DNA from: Sitta carolinensis
Lineage: Eukaryota > Chordata > Aves > Passeriformes > Sittidae
Direction: 5' to 3'
DNA: 64,000 bases
Assembly (NCBI GenBank): GCA_032173965.1
Contig: CM063283.1
Span: 81,160,743-81,224,742, forward strand
The translations under genes were made by a program, and so were the position numbers. Positions within the stretch are counted from its first letter, which is position 1; every line of letters starts with the position of its first letter. Positions 24,691-38,100 of the stretch are shown here, in pieces. The notes below the pieces were generated by a model. It saw only the letters and a list, made by a program, of their open reading frames with translations. It was not told the origin of the DNA and made no database searches.

Positions 24691-27059
24691 CAGGTAGGTC
24701 TGGGTATCAGCTTTACTGGAAATTGATTATCAGCTTGGCATGATGAAAATATGACTGTAAGATCTGTTATAGTAAATAAAGTGTTTTGGGGTTTTTTATT
24801 CTCAGAAAAGACAAAGGAGTCGTGCCCTGAAACATATTTCATGCCAAATTGGCTGTTGCAGAGCCATAACATTTGAGCTAAATCCTCTGGTCAGGTGGAC
24901 AAAAAAGCAGGTGTAAAGCCTGTTTATGCTACCAGTGATGCCTGAAAAGTGCTGGTAGTTCTGGCTCATGTCCTGAGAAGGACTGACAGGGTGACTATGA
25001 TCTATCAGCCTGTTAGAATACCTGGTTGGAGAGTAAGGTTGTAAAGCAACTCTGAAGAAGGGCCAGTATAATTCCTGTAGCCTTCACCTCCCTTCTTAGA
25101 AGCAGAATGGTTGGGAAGTGTTTGTCAACACAAATGCATATTTCTATATTAAAAGAGCTAATCCCTTAAAATTTTGGCAGATATTTATAGAAGGTAATTA
25201 AATGTAGGAACAAAAATAGGATGTTTGTGTCATACTCCTGGAGCATTATCAATAATGGGACTTGTTTTGTGAGCAGTTGCATATTTCTTCAAAGGAGCAT
25301 GTGATGCTATCAAATTGAAATATTAATAGCAGATAATGACACAGTGGAATGATGGCCTCTTAAATGGAGACGTATTTAACAGCTTTTAATCTGTGTGGTA
25401 ACTGCATATTAAAAATCTTCGACAGTTTTGATGAAGAACAATTATAGAGCATGCACAGTAGCTGTTCTTCAAACTTAACTAATTCCCTAAGTCACATGAA
25501 TCTGCACTAGATTAATGGGCTGTAAAATTTCATTCAAAATTAAGTTTTTCACTGAATAATAAAAACACCTAATTAAAAAAATCTTTCAAAACAATTAGTT
25601 TTCTTTATTGAAAAATAGTTGTTTTCCTATGAAAACTTCAGTTTTTACGAGGCATATAAAACTTTCATATTTTACGAGGAACAAGAAAGATGAAAATCAA
25701 AAGAAAATCCATGAGTAGGAAATCACTCCAGCATGTGTTGAGAAAAAGGATTTTGAAAACAAATCAGTTTTTTTCCTGGTAAAGGACTGTTATGAGAGAA
25801 TTAGGAAATTTTATATATAGTATAGTCTAGACGTTTCTGTACTTGCACATTCATACTCAATTTGAAGCCCCTGACCTGCTTTTGTTATCAAAGAAGAGAA
25901 AAATGAATAAAATTCCATATTTGGAACAGAAATGTTGTAGCTGTCTTGCAGACAAAATATGTGTATGCTCTTTGTACTTCCTCATTCTAAGTTAGAACTG
26001 ATTTTTAAGCAGCTTTGAGTACGAAATTGCGCTCCATCCAGAGTCTCAGGGGGCTTGAGGTAAACTATCCTTAAAAAAATTAAACTAAAAAAAACCCCAA
26101 AGTTCTGTTCCATCAGGGATTTTTACTGCTGGAGGTTTGATGATGGCCCTGGGAAGGTGGCACGTAGCAGCAGAGGCTGAGCAGCCGGACCTCAAGCTGG
26201 GGCTGTGCAGCTGTGAGTGCCCACCCCGCTGGCTCGCTCTGCTCCACACAGGCCATGGGAACTTGCCTTTCCTTGGGGCCACTGCACTGGGCTGTGCACC
26301 ATGAGGCAGAAGGGCACCTCTAGGAGTGACAAGCCACAGACAGCTTTTGCCACTGCCCTGACTCTTCACCAGCTGCCGGCCAGGTGAAGAAATAAACGTG
26401 CTGGCCAGGGGTAGGTTTGGAGGGTGTGGAACAGAGAGGGAGAAGAAAGGATGTTGAGACTATTTTCTGTGTTTTTATGAAGTCAGTAGCATCTGAGGTT
26501 AATCTCACATTAATGTCAATGCTGTAATGGCTTGTGATCATTAGTTGCTTCAAAAAATTTTAATAATATGGAAATGTGCTTTTTAACATTTTGTATTTTA
26601 ATAAATTGCGGGTATCTCAAGGAAATTTTTGGTACTGATTGGTTTATGTGCTATGTTTCCTTTTAACTAGATTTTTCCCAATATTCTCTAATCACCTTGT
26701 ACCTCTCTTCCTGATTCTAATTACTAGAGCTTTGTATATGATAACAAGCACTTCAGTTCACAAGTGATTACGGTGTTTTGAAGTGAACTACTCCAGAAAC
26801 TTTCAATTACCTTTTAAATTCTGTATACCAGCTCGTGACTTCTGCTTACTTATTTGATGGAAATACTGTCACCCTGAAGCCATGGGAAGCAGAGGGGACT
26901 GTTTGAGTGGCAGCAGAGCATTTTTGTTGGCTGGAAGAGGCAGATCTGAATGTGACCTTCAGCTGGATGCTCTTAAGCTTGATTGGGATATGGAAATTAC
27001 ATTCTCTGTCTCTGGGAAGGGAGGCAATGCAGTTTAAACTACTCTTAATGATCTTTCCA
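24691..27059 (+). other. DHRSX intron 1 segment, no gene; GC-richer patch at 26120-26440
   Basis: AT-rich non-coding sequence. Positions about 26120-26440 are GC-richer (GC-rich gene-like words, but no splice-supported frame). The 94-codon minus-strand frame there has no recognisable domain. Nothing else is supported. Confidence 0.5.
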
Positions 27060-27222
27060 GTGTTTTTTTTTCTTTTCTTCTTCACCCCCCCCACTAATAT
27101 AATATAATATAATATAATATAATATAATATAATATAATATAATATAATATAATATAATAAAATATATATAATATAATATAATATAATATAATATAATATA
27201 ATATAATATAATATAATAATAT
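27060..27222. repeat. (AATAT)n pentanucleotide array with pyrimidine leader
   Basis: A pyrimidine tract (27060-27092, ending in eight or more C) runs into an almost perfect AATAT array from 27095 to 27222, about 25 units. It is interrupted once at about 27156-27175 by AAAATATATATA, which shifts the repeat phase. The array is pure A/T, easily melted and likely length-polymorphic. The minus-strand open frame across it is a repeat artefact. Confidence 0.97.
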
Positions 27223-27590
27223 GGGAACACTTAAAGAATTGACTTTCCCAATGTATTGGTTGCCCAGCTGTATCTCTCCATCTGTGCTGTGAGCAAGACG
27301 GAATGATTAATTCAATCTTTTACCAGCACGAGGTCAGAATAAGAGATGTTGGAATTCATAAGCACTAAAAGTACATGCTTTAAAGATGATATTGGGGCTT
27401 GTGATACAATATATCCTGTACTATCTAGGAATATGATGACTGTCAATACTGTCTGAAAAATAAAAATATTTTGTCTTTGGAAAGGTATAGCTCATAGAAC
27501 AAAGTATAAATTGTTTTCTGTTGTCCTTTTAATTCTTCTGGTGAGATACTAAAATGCAGGTAGCAATATTTTGCTTTTGGTTTGGATTTC

Positions 27591-27655
27591 TAGTTTGACC
27601 AGAAGTAGATCAGTCTTTCCAGTTTGACCATAAGTAGTTAGATCACTCTTTGCTT
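27591..27655. repeat. imperfect tandem duplication of about 32 bp
   Basis: AGTTTGACCAGAAGTAG...ATCAGTCTTTCC is followed directly by AGTTTGACCATAAGTAG...ATCACTCTTTGC. The two units differ at a few positions and by a small insertion. It sits just upstream of the 1.1-kb CR1 element. Confidence 0.8.
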
Positions 27656-27681
27656 CACTTTATGCATATGAAAGTGATGAT

Positions 27682-28773
27682 GAATCATAGAATCATCAAA
27701 TCATTTAGGCTGGAATATTCCACACTGCCAAGTCCATGACCAAACCATGTCCCTAAGTGCCACATCTACATGTCATTTAAATGCCTCCAGGGGTGGTGAC
27801 TCAACCACTTCCCTGGACATCCTGCCCCAATGTTTGACAACCCTTTCATGGAAGAAATTTTTTTCCCAATATCCAAACTAAACCTTCTTTAGCATGGCTT
27901 AAGGCCATTTCCTCTTGTTCTGTCACTTATTGCATGGCAGAAAAGATCTACCCTCTCCTTGCTAAAATGTCATTCAGGTAGTTACAGAAAGCAGTAAGGT
28001 CACCCCTGAGCCTCCTTTTCTCCAGGCTAAGCATCCCCAGCCCCCTCAGATGCTCCTCATCCACCTTGTGCTCCAGACCCTTCACCAGCTCTGTTGCCCT
28101 TCTCTGGACTTGCTCCAGCCCCTCAATGTCTCTTTTGTCACAAGGGGCTCAGAACCAAGCACAGGATTTGAAGTTAGGCCTCACCAGTGCTGAGAACAGG
28201 GGGACAATCCCTGCCCTGCTCCTGCTGGCCACACTATTGCTGACACAGGCCAGGATGCTGTTGGCCTTCTTGGCCACCTGGGCACACACTGGCTCGTGTT
28301 GAGTGGCTGTGGACCAGCACTCCCAGGTCCTTTTCTGCTGGGCAGCTTCCCAGCCAGTCTGCCCCAGCCCGTAGCACTGCATGGGGTTGTTGTGACCCAA
28401 ACTCAGGACCTAGTAGCTGGCCTTATTGCATCTCATACCCTTTGCCTTGGTCCAGCAATCCAGCTGGTGAAGCACTCCCCATGTAGAGCCTTTCTGCCCT
28501 CCATCAGTTTGGCAGTCCTGCCCAACTTGGTGTCATCTGAAAACTGGCTGAAGGTGCACTTGATCACTTCATCCAGACAGAGATATTGATAGAGATGTTG
28601 AACAGGAATGATGCCAATATTGAACCCTGGGGAATCTCACTTGTTACTGGCTACCAGTTGGATATAGCTCCATTCACCACCATGCTCGGGCCATGGTCAC
28701 CAGTCAGGATTTTACATAGCAAGCAGTGTGCCTTTCCAAGCCATGAGCATACAGTTTCTCCAGGAGAATGCTG
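27682..28773 (-). mobile_element. CR1 LINE, 1.1 kb, antisense, 5'-truncated
   Basis: The segment starts with GAATCATAGAATCAT, the reverse complement of the CR1 3' terminus, and can be followed through the 3' UTR and into the end of the reverse-transcriptase frame. On the minus strand the residues AQVAKKANSILACVSNSVAS and ALVRPNF (28149-28400) are typical of the CR1 ORF2 C-terminal region. Identity to the family stops sharply at about 28773 (after TTTCTCCAGGAGAATGCTGG), which is the usual 5' truncation. Frameshifts and stops show that it is dead. It is the longest and best-preserved CR1 in the window. Confidence 0.95.
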
Positions 28774-28964
28774 GAGTTTTTGTATTCTGAGTTTCAGCAG
28801 CTGCTGAATACCTGACTTTCAACATTTTCTGAGCTTTGGGCACTTCAAATATTCTCCAGACTTGAAGGTTTGTGATGGAACCTTTCTTCCATGCAAGGTG
28901 TGGGGACTTTCCTGCTTAAGTTTATTTCTACAGTATTTAGGATTAAATCAAGAATAGCAACTGT

Positions 28965-29148
28965 TCTTTTCTTCTTCTCCTTCTTCTTCTTCTCCTTCTT
29001 CTTTTCCTCCTTCTCTTCTCCTTCTTCTTTTATTCTCTTTCTTCTCCCTTTCCTTCTCCTCCTTTTTCCCTTTCTCTTTTCCTTTTCCTTCTTTTTCTTT
29101 TCCCTTTCTCTTTTCTTTTTCCCTTGTTTTTCCCTTTTTCCTTTTCTT
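28965..29148. repeat. 184-bp polypyrimidine tract (CTT/CCTT/CTTTTC mix)
   Basis: On the plus strand only two purines interrupt 184 bp (A at 29032, G at 29125). Composition drifts from (CTT)n to (CCTTT)n types. It is a candidate for triplex (H-DNA) formation and, in the sense transcript, a long array of PTB-type CU-rich sites. The minus-strand Lys/Glu-rich frame across it is a repeat artefact. Confidence 0.95.
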
Positions 29149-32072
29149 AAATCTCTTTGTTGTGAAATAACCATCATTTGCAGTTTTATGAAATGAAGTT
29201 TCTGCTCTACAGTCAGTTTTGACATTTAGTCAGTCTGTAATGGAGTGACAGCAGCATCATGCTTTGCTGATTCATATTTCCTTCAGCATTTCAAATTCAC
29301 TGTAATTACCCTGTTTTTTTGGTTAAAACTATAACCTAAATGCTAATTTTTTATATTTAGACATGAAATTTCAAAACCTTAGGAATTCTGTGCCACATTT
29401 CATGCAGATAACTGTCAAGTTTTTTGAGATATATATGGGGTGTGGTCTTTCCAAGGGAAGACCTTTTCTTCCACGTCATTATCTAATGTGAGATTACTCA
29501 CATTTCATTTTGTTTGTTATTTGTGCTTCTTCACTGGATTTTTGAACATGATTTGGAGAAATACTACATTTATTTGGGACTTTAGGGAGTGGAAAAAGGG
29601 TCTTTAAATGTCAAATATTTGGTTAAAATGCAACTTTCTCTGATGGGAAATAGCACTTGGAAATAGGGAATTGCACTTGGGAAGGCTTTTGTATGCCCAG
29701 GATATGCCTGAGAGTAAGGACTTGAAATATTTTCTTACATCCTGAGGGATGTAAAGCATTGTCAGATGCAGCTGCATCTACTAGTTAGCTATTTGGGAAA
29801 TCTTGGAGCCTAGATGATCTTTGGTTCCTGGTAGAGAATGAAAAAGTAATTCTAATGTCTCAAACTTTTGCAGGATGGGAAAATGCATTCTGCAGCTACT
29901 AGACTATGCAGAGCCACTTCCATTACCCCTATTTAAATCTCCTGGGATAAGCTCCTCTTTTTCATGTCTCGTTTCACAACAGGAAAAAAGTATAATTACA
30001 TGATGACAGGACTTGAAGAGCATTGGGAAGTTTTACATAAAATGACATTGCCCAAGGTATTGCAGAGTTACATTTGCCCAGAGGGAGGGAGTATGGGAAT
30101 AAGCATCAGTAAATCTGTTCAAAAGATAACCAGATGCTTTTTCTTGATTTAAAGATACACCTGTATATAGTTTCCCTATCTTTAGTGTGACTAGGGTGAA
30201 AGAGAAGAAAGCCAAAGAGTAAGACTTAATAAGTAAATGTATAAAAGGAATAAAAGATAAGCAGAGCAGAGAATACAAATGGAAAAATCTCCTTCTCTAT
30301 TCTTGTGATGGTATTTTCCCATGTAAAATGGGATATGGGTAAATGGAGCCTTTAAATATATGCATATGTAGGGAAGATTAGTTTCTTCTTGGAGCTAGCA
30401 TCGTGTTTCTTCTCCTGATATTTTTAACAAATCCAGTAATCTTTCATATGCAGGCTGTGTCTGTTCAGTATAGTGTAAGGAATTAGTGGGATTTCTTCAT
30501 ATTATTGCAACAACCGTTCTGCCTTTATTTCACAAAACCCAACGTTATATTTTTGAGAAGTGCCTTTTATGACTGAGGCTGGGACTGCTCATGTAAGGAT
30601 CATTGTCACTGAGCTGAGTTAGTGCCATGCCTTGTTGGTGACAGTGCTGTCCCCAGTGCTTCCCCTGTCCAGCCTCTTGGCAGCAGAGCCCTCCTTTCCA
30701 AGAGAAGACAATGCTTCATGGCCTCATCCAAGTCCCCAGCTGGAATCTGCCCCAGCACAAAATGATTGCACAGTGGAGCAAAACATGCCATGTGTGGTGT
30801 AACGCCAGTGGGTAATCAGGTGCCAGATATTTTTGAACAAGTTTGTCAAATGTACTATCAGCCTTTATCTGAAATAATCCTTAAGACTAGTGTTTCTCCA
30901 GAAACAAAATGAATAAGCAAATAAACATACAAACAAACACTGGCTTAAACCAGGAATAGCAAGAATATGTAAGACAAGGACTAGTGTGTGATAGCAGAAG
31001 TTGCTTGATGTCTGGTGGGAACTTGCAGAGCCATAATTTCACGAATATAATTTGTACTTGTAAGGCAACTTTTCCATCTCTTGATTCCTTCTCTATTACC
31101 CCATGCCCCTCCCAGGGATCAAGTGCTCTCCTTTTCCTACACATTCGGTTGGGAACTTTACTCCCAAGAGCAGAATGTGGGCAAACTTGGATTCCTGATT
31201 AATTTTTAGCAGATTTTAATGCTGCACTGTGGTATTTTCCATCTCCCTTATTTGTATAATAGTGTGTTCAATTTATCTATTTGGAGCTCATGTAAAAAAA
31301 AAAAAAATTCAAATATCTTATCTTCAGATGAATTTTGGCAAAAGGAACAAAGTACTTCAGGAATGGCAAACATGGCCTGAAGTGAGATTCAGGACTCAGG
31401 AACTGCACCCTCTCATCTGCTTTTGTTTTCTTTTACTTTAGGGCAGCTCCATATTTGTTACGATCAAACTTCGTAATATCTCTGTCAAAATCAGCCTGAA
31501 CTTGTATTATAAAAAAAACTCAGCTATATTCTTCATCAAACCATTTTTCAATGTAGCCTTATTTTGCATTGTCTAAGAGAAAGGCAATTCAGAAATGTCA
31601 AGAAAATTTCCCAAATTAAAAGTCTTCTTTAGATTTCTCCATTCTCATCCTCTTCTTTCTCGGGGATGAGGTGGCAACATCCAGCTCTTTTTCTGTCTGT
31701 GATCAATGATCCTGATGCAGAAAGTCTGCATAGGGTTTACTGGAGGAAGAGGTTCTTCACAGACAGAGTGAAGACAGCATAAATCAGTTTTGAAAATTGC
31801 CATCTATATAATGTTTGACAACTCCAGCTATCTTTTCCTCCATGCAGCCCTTCTGCCAAGTCTAGCAGCATCACAGAGTCCAAGACTAACATTACAGAGC
31901 ATCCTATTTGACAAATAAGGCAAAAGCACTCAGGCTCCAGTTAAAAGATGTGTGAAAACACTTCTTCCCCTGGCTCTTGTAACCAGGCAGGATTTCTTCA
32001 CTTGCAAACACACCAGTCATATACTCTGAAAAACAGGGCACTGAAAATATATGTGCAAGTGGAGAGGAAATA

Positions 32073-32103
<31 letters not shown>

Positions 32104-35100
32104 GGCAATAGTTGTAGCTTACTATTCTAGCAGTCTGTGGATCAGTGCCTTGACTTACCCCACCGAATCATAGTTGATTTGCATCTGTAAGCAGCAGTGC
32201 CAGTGTCCTCACTGGGGTCCTTTCTTGGTCTTGAGGACAATATCACATGCAGAGATTTATGATTCAGGTGTATTAAATTGCTTAGAGCTGTATCTCTTTC
32301 ACCTAAATACCTGTAGGCAGGGGGAAGGTGAAGAGAGGGGAAAGGGGAAGGAAGCACTTGAAAATGACCACATCGTGACCAAAAACACTTTTCCTGTGTC
32401 TTATTTGAAAGCCTAACACTTCCTTCTGCTTTCCTTTCCACACCCTGCTTTCCACACACACTTCTCCCTTTATCTGCATTTATTCTGTCTTTCCAAGAAT
32501 CACTAGAAGAATTGCAGATAGGTGTGTCATGCAAATTAAATTTTTAGTGTAGCTTTCCACTCCCCACTGTTGCTAGAGAGATCTCTTTCCACAGATCTTG
32601 TATTTTTGAGTGCCAAAAACTCTTGCTCTGAACAACTGCCTTATTTAGGGTATTGTTATTTTTCTTTAGTAAAAAATACTTCTTTCAGGACTGTAATGCT
32701 GGCATCATAACTTTCATCTTACTAATGCACCAGTTTATCTTACATATTTTCTGATATGTGGGGGCTTTTTTACTTTAGTTTTAGGTCTTGCTATGGATAC
32801 TCATGCTCCAAACTTGTGATATTGGACTCTAATAACACCTGTTGCTCTCTAATACCACCCCCCCCCCAGGGCTCCACAGTGTGTTCATGAGTTGAAAAAA
32901 CATGAGGAAAAAGAGGTTCTTCTCATTTATAGTATGACTTTCGAACATGTTAAATGAGATATCTAGGAACAAGTTCTGTGATGGATTTTGGGAGCTTGTA
33001 TCTCAGCCTTCTGCGAAGGCCTTGTCATCCTGCCTGAAAATGTTATCACTTCATCCCTATTAGCAAGCTGGCACGCTTATCAAAAAGCTAAACAAATGTT
33101 ATAAATTTAGAGTTTAGAGCTTCCTTAAGTTTGGGAGTTTGGTGGGGGTTTTTTTGTTTTTTGTTGTTTTTTTTTTTGGGGGGGGAGGGTGGTGTGGTTA
33201 AGTTGTTTTCATTGGCAATTAAACAAAAAAAATCATTAGTCTGGCTCAGCAGATGTTTTCTGCTAACTCTGAAGAAATGTCACTTGTTCCTGTGTTGACA
33301 ATGTTAGGAAGGGATGAGTAAACATATTATCTCCTTAGCTGGCTGAGCACTCTGCTTCTCTAGTTGGTGTATCTGCCACATCCTCTGCTTTTGTGTCATT
33401 TGCTACCTTGCTGTGCTTTGGCCATTTGTCCAGGCTCTCTGGATATGTGGTGCCTTGGCTGGAGTTACAGCACTGGTTGGGTTCCCAGGTGTTCAGGCAG
33501 CCCAGACAAATTGCTGCTGCTGTGTAGGAGCTCTGCTGTGTTGTGGAAATGTCCACCTCATGGGGCACAGGCGGTGTGTGCATTCCTCTGAAATACAGGG
33601 ATGGAATTTCTGTGAGTTTCCAGAATTGGTAAGTGTGAGTTGTTGTTTGTTGATTTGTTGGTATGCGGCATTTCAGGCTCCATGTGTCTTGCACATTGGT
33701 TAAACAAGAAACTTAGTCTTATGTGTGCCAGGGGTTTTGCGAGCAGTTGTGACCAGTTGTATTCCCTGTCAGTGGCTGCGTGGGAGCCTTATTAAATTAG
33801 GTCTTCCCCTGGCTGCTGAAATTCTTACAGTCATCCGAGTACTGCTGTTCCATTAATAGCACCTTGAGATACCTATGAGTTTGTAGGGCAAGGGACACAT
33901 TTCCATAGTTTGGTTTCTCCTGCTTTTCTGGTTCTTCAACACCTTTCTCTTCCCATGAGTAACTCCAGGGCCAGCTTCTCTCTGATACCTCCATTTGGTC
34001 ATGATTCTTAACAAAAGCTGGGAGGCTTGCTGCCTCTCTGATGCAAAACTCCACTTGTGTTTGGGAACAGATGCTGCCCCTGGACAAATAAGTCTCCCTT
34101 ACACAATGCATCCAGACATGTGAGGTACACTGGACCTGTTGGCTGTTCCTGTGGATCTGTATGTGTGCATGACAGTTGTTAGCAGCAGGAGGCCTGATGG
34201 CCTCAACTGCTGAAACTGGCAGGACACCTTTTCACAGAAGGACTAGTTGGGCTGGTTGCCACCTACCCGGTTTCCAGCCTAAAAGGCCTTCAATCTTGAT
34301 TGCATATTGATGTTCATTAGGAAAGTGATTGGAAGCAGCAACGGCAGAAAAGATTTTGGTGTGCAAATTTGGGAAGACAGTTTGCATTTGAAAAATCATC
34401 TGCACAGGCTTAGGACAGGCTTGAGGCACACACAGTTTGTCTGGCTTATCTGTCAGGATTTGAGTACCTAAATTGTCTTCTGTTAGGATAGTCCTGGAAT
34501 GACATTTGAATCCTGACCCTGTTTGCCTTGTTTCTGTCAAACCAGAATTTTCCGGAGATGTTTCTGTAAGGCACACAAAAAAGGCTGTTGCTAAAAGCTG
34601 CATGGATTCCCCAGCAGTTTACTGATTGCCTCTCAGAGTAGAAAGTGAATTATTTCTCTACATCTGCTTAATGACTATAATCTCAACATCACCACAGTAT
34701 AAATCAGGGAAAAAGAGTCGGAATATTTTGCAAGAGGAAAAACTACTCAATAATTCTGTGGTACATCGAGCTATATTAATTTTTTGATCCACCTAGAAGA
34801 ACTTGATTGTGCCTTGTCCCATGGTGTTAGATGAGGACTTAAAATTACAGTTTGCCTCTTTTTTCTCACTCAGTGTTGCTATACAGGAATAACTCTAAAC
34901 TTGGATCTTGTTATTCAGTCATGAAACTAAATATTCATTGTTAGTTCTTTTATTTTATTTTATTTTTTTCATCTGTGCTACTGCCAGTTACCTTCAAGCC
35001 TAATATTTGCATGTAAATTATTCAGTTATAGGAGGAATGAAAAAAAGCAGACTGTTGGGATTTGTCTGTAGGGATCTCTTCGGCACAAATATCACCAAAG

Positions 35101-38100
35101 TTCCTGCACTGCATGGTCAGTTCAGGAGGTGCAGGCAGGTCCCAGTATGGCACCTCACAGGTGGACACTGACCAACTTTTTGGATGTCTTCAGCTGTGCT
35201 CAGGTCTTGCCTGAAAAGCACTGGTGACTGATTCAGACAATCTAAATTTTACACTTGGCCTTCAATGCCTTAAAAAGAAGGTTAATCAGGAAATTAATAT
35301 AAAGAAATTATATTTTAATGTCTGTATGATCCATTATGTGCACAATGCAGATGCTGGATTAGTAAGGTAGGAGATGGAACTTTGTAAAAATTAGATTGAA
35401 ATTGCTTTAACTAAACTTCCAATACTTTTTTCTTCTTTTTTCCCTTGGCCTCAGGCACAATGCACTGTAAAGGTTTCAGAATACCAAAGCAAGCTACTCT
35501 CAAGGGATGCTCTTCTGAGTTTGCATTTTCTGTGATCACATGGTGTATTTCTGCAATAAAAGAGAAAGTTTAATGCTTTTGTTTTGATTTGGCTATTTTG
35601 ATGACCCTCATCTCTGCCCCAGAGCTGAGATTTTCCTGTCAGGAACTGGTCATGGATATGGAACTGGTCATTGATATGGGTCTGCAGGCTGTCTTATTTC
35701 TCTGTGGTTCTTGGCAGTTGTACGGGTGTCCTGACAGCCCTGTTTAAGAGTCCCTTGAAAACAGGTATTTAAAAAATATTACAGAATTGCCTTACATTCT
35801 TTGTAGTATTGAATTTGTGTGAGGATGTCTCTGTACATGGAATTCAGTTGTGATAAAGGAGACATATATTTAGAAGGAAAATAATTATTTTTAAATAGCC
35901 TCATATCAAGACATACTAAATCTGCCTTATTTTTCTGTTTTAGTGTAATCCACTTGCAAATTAAAAGGCTTATGTCATCCAAATATGTTGGAATGCAGGC
36001 AGCTCAGCTTGAGAGAAGCTTCTCTCAGACGCTGGTGTGATACTGCTGGGTCAGGGGATTTCATTAGCACGGGGCTGTACCCTTCACATGTCCCATGGAG
36101 ATATCACTGGCATTATGCCTCTGAACTTGAGATCAGTATCTACCTCCTTACCAGGAGCAGAGGGAGAGAGAGAACTGGGGTAGTTTAAATGAGGTGCAAG
36201 AAACGCCAGAGGGAACCTCTCTGGGCATTGCAAGCTGGTGGGTCTCCACTGCCTCCTGCCTGGGGGGCTCTGAGGCTCCAGCTCTACTCAGCTCAACCTC
36301 TCCCACGAAATAAACCAGTATCGGCTGAAAACCAGGCTGAGCCCAAGTCTGCTTTGAAAATTTCATGCTGACTTTCATAATGGAAGTAGTATTTGAACAC
36401 TGAAAGTTGGGTGTACTGCAAACTCCACATAAAATTGGAGTTCTAGAGGGAACTTGGCACTAGTAAACTGCCTTTCACTGGAGTTACCCCTGGCTTACAC
36501 ACAGAGCCTGCATTTGATCTTGACCACTTTTGTTGACATAAATACTAGCTGTGTCTCATTTAAATGGAGATTCATTTTACAGTAAGATATCTGATTTGAT
36601 GGAAACTGTACATATTTTTAAAATTAATGACAATTAAGAATTAATTGAGGCTACTATTTTCTTTCTGTCCCACTCCCCTCCCCAGTGTATTTTAGTTTTT
36701 CTCTTTGCATTTCCCATTTTGACTGGACTGAGTGGACAGACTGAGTTGTGCCATGCAGTGTTGTGCCTATTCAAAACCATGCTGTACCTCTTGGAAATAA
36801 AACAGATAATAACCACTTGTCTGTGCGTCTGCAGCCCTCATTTTTCCCTCACTGTCTGCTTTCTTAGGTCCTTGGAGCTAGCTGCTACAAGCAGGCCTGT
36901 TTTAAACCTCTCTGTAATATAGGATCTCACAGAATGCATTTTTACAGTGAAGCCTTTAAGTGGCCATTAGGACCAAAAAATTGTCCTTTTCTTTGCAGTC
37001 ACCGTGGACAAGATAGGACTGGACATCTTCTTTCATCTGCTAAATTGTGTCCTCTGCTAAGAACCACTTTATCACAGTGATTCCTGTTATCACTTTGCTC
37101 TTCTGGCTTTCCATTTTCACTTGATGACATTGCCCCTTCCCCAGTCCTGACTTCTTTTTCTCCTTTTCTTTCATGGATTTTCTTCTAAGTAAATTTTGCA
37201 TTCAAATGTCTCTTCTTTTTCAATAGGTAGTTAGAGTGGTGCAGTAATAGAAGTGAGTCACAGCACTGTATGCAACATGTGAAGTCCAAATGTCAGGTCA
37301 GCAATGGAGGTGAGAGGCCAGGAAGCAATGGAGACATGGGGAGGCAGAAGAGGAGGGAAAGGCACTCAGGCCCAAAATAATGCATTTTCTCTTGATGACA
37401 TTTGGACCTGTGGGCATTTGATTTAGAGTTTGTGATTAGAAGTATTTTTGGTGAAAATTGCAGGGCTGCTTAGACCTGAATTGAAGCCCCTTAAGAAAGT
37501 TCCTGGAGAAGTTTTGTTTAGCTTGAATTATATAAGTCAGGACACCTATGTGCATGCATATCACTGTTATTGGAGTTAACCTTCAAAGAACTGTAAACAA
37601 TTCCTGTTCTTCGTGGATGGGAAGAACCAAGTTGTTACCTGAAGAGAGCAGAAACTCATGTCGAATCATGATGGAAAGAACTTTGTGTTTCAGAAAAGGT
37701 GAAATGTGGATCCTTTTTGAAGTTGCTGTGAAGAAAGAAGCTTGTATCAGTGCTAGTCCTGTGTTTCATAACTATGTAAAATATGAGTTGATGTTGTACA
37801 ACAAAGAAATCCCCTAAAAACCTAGAAATCAAAATAGAAAGTTGTTTGATAGATGAAAGTTGGCATCTTTTTAACATTTGTTGTCTACTTCATTGCCTAC
37901 AGACACTGCACCACAGCAAAATGAAGTACTCAGTACCATTTTGCCTGTGCAAATACCTCACGGCTTCTACTCTAAAGCAAATTAGAAATTCACCTTGGTC
38001 ACCTAAGGACCACATGGTGCTTCACATGAAAGATTCTCCACCCAAAAAAATTGTAGTTGATATTAGACCTAGTTCACACCTTTCCCAAGCAGTTTAATTA

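Noticed and set aside
27045..27230. Tyr/Ile-repeat minus-strand frame
   Set aside because: Translation of the (AATAT)n array.
28066..28302. Plus-strand frame rich in Leu and Ser over 28.1-28.3 kb
   Set aside because: Antisense translation of the CR1 reverse-transcriptase region; the meaningful residues are on the minus strand.
28845..29225. Lys/Glu/Arg-rich 126-codon minus-strand frame
   Set aside because: Direct translation of the polypurine strand of a simple-sequence tract.
33335..33694. 119-codon minus-strand frame considered as a possible retroviral or LTR remnant
   Set aside because: No protease, reverse-transcriptase or envelope motif and no paired LTRs or target-site duplication could be seen.
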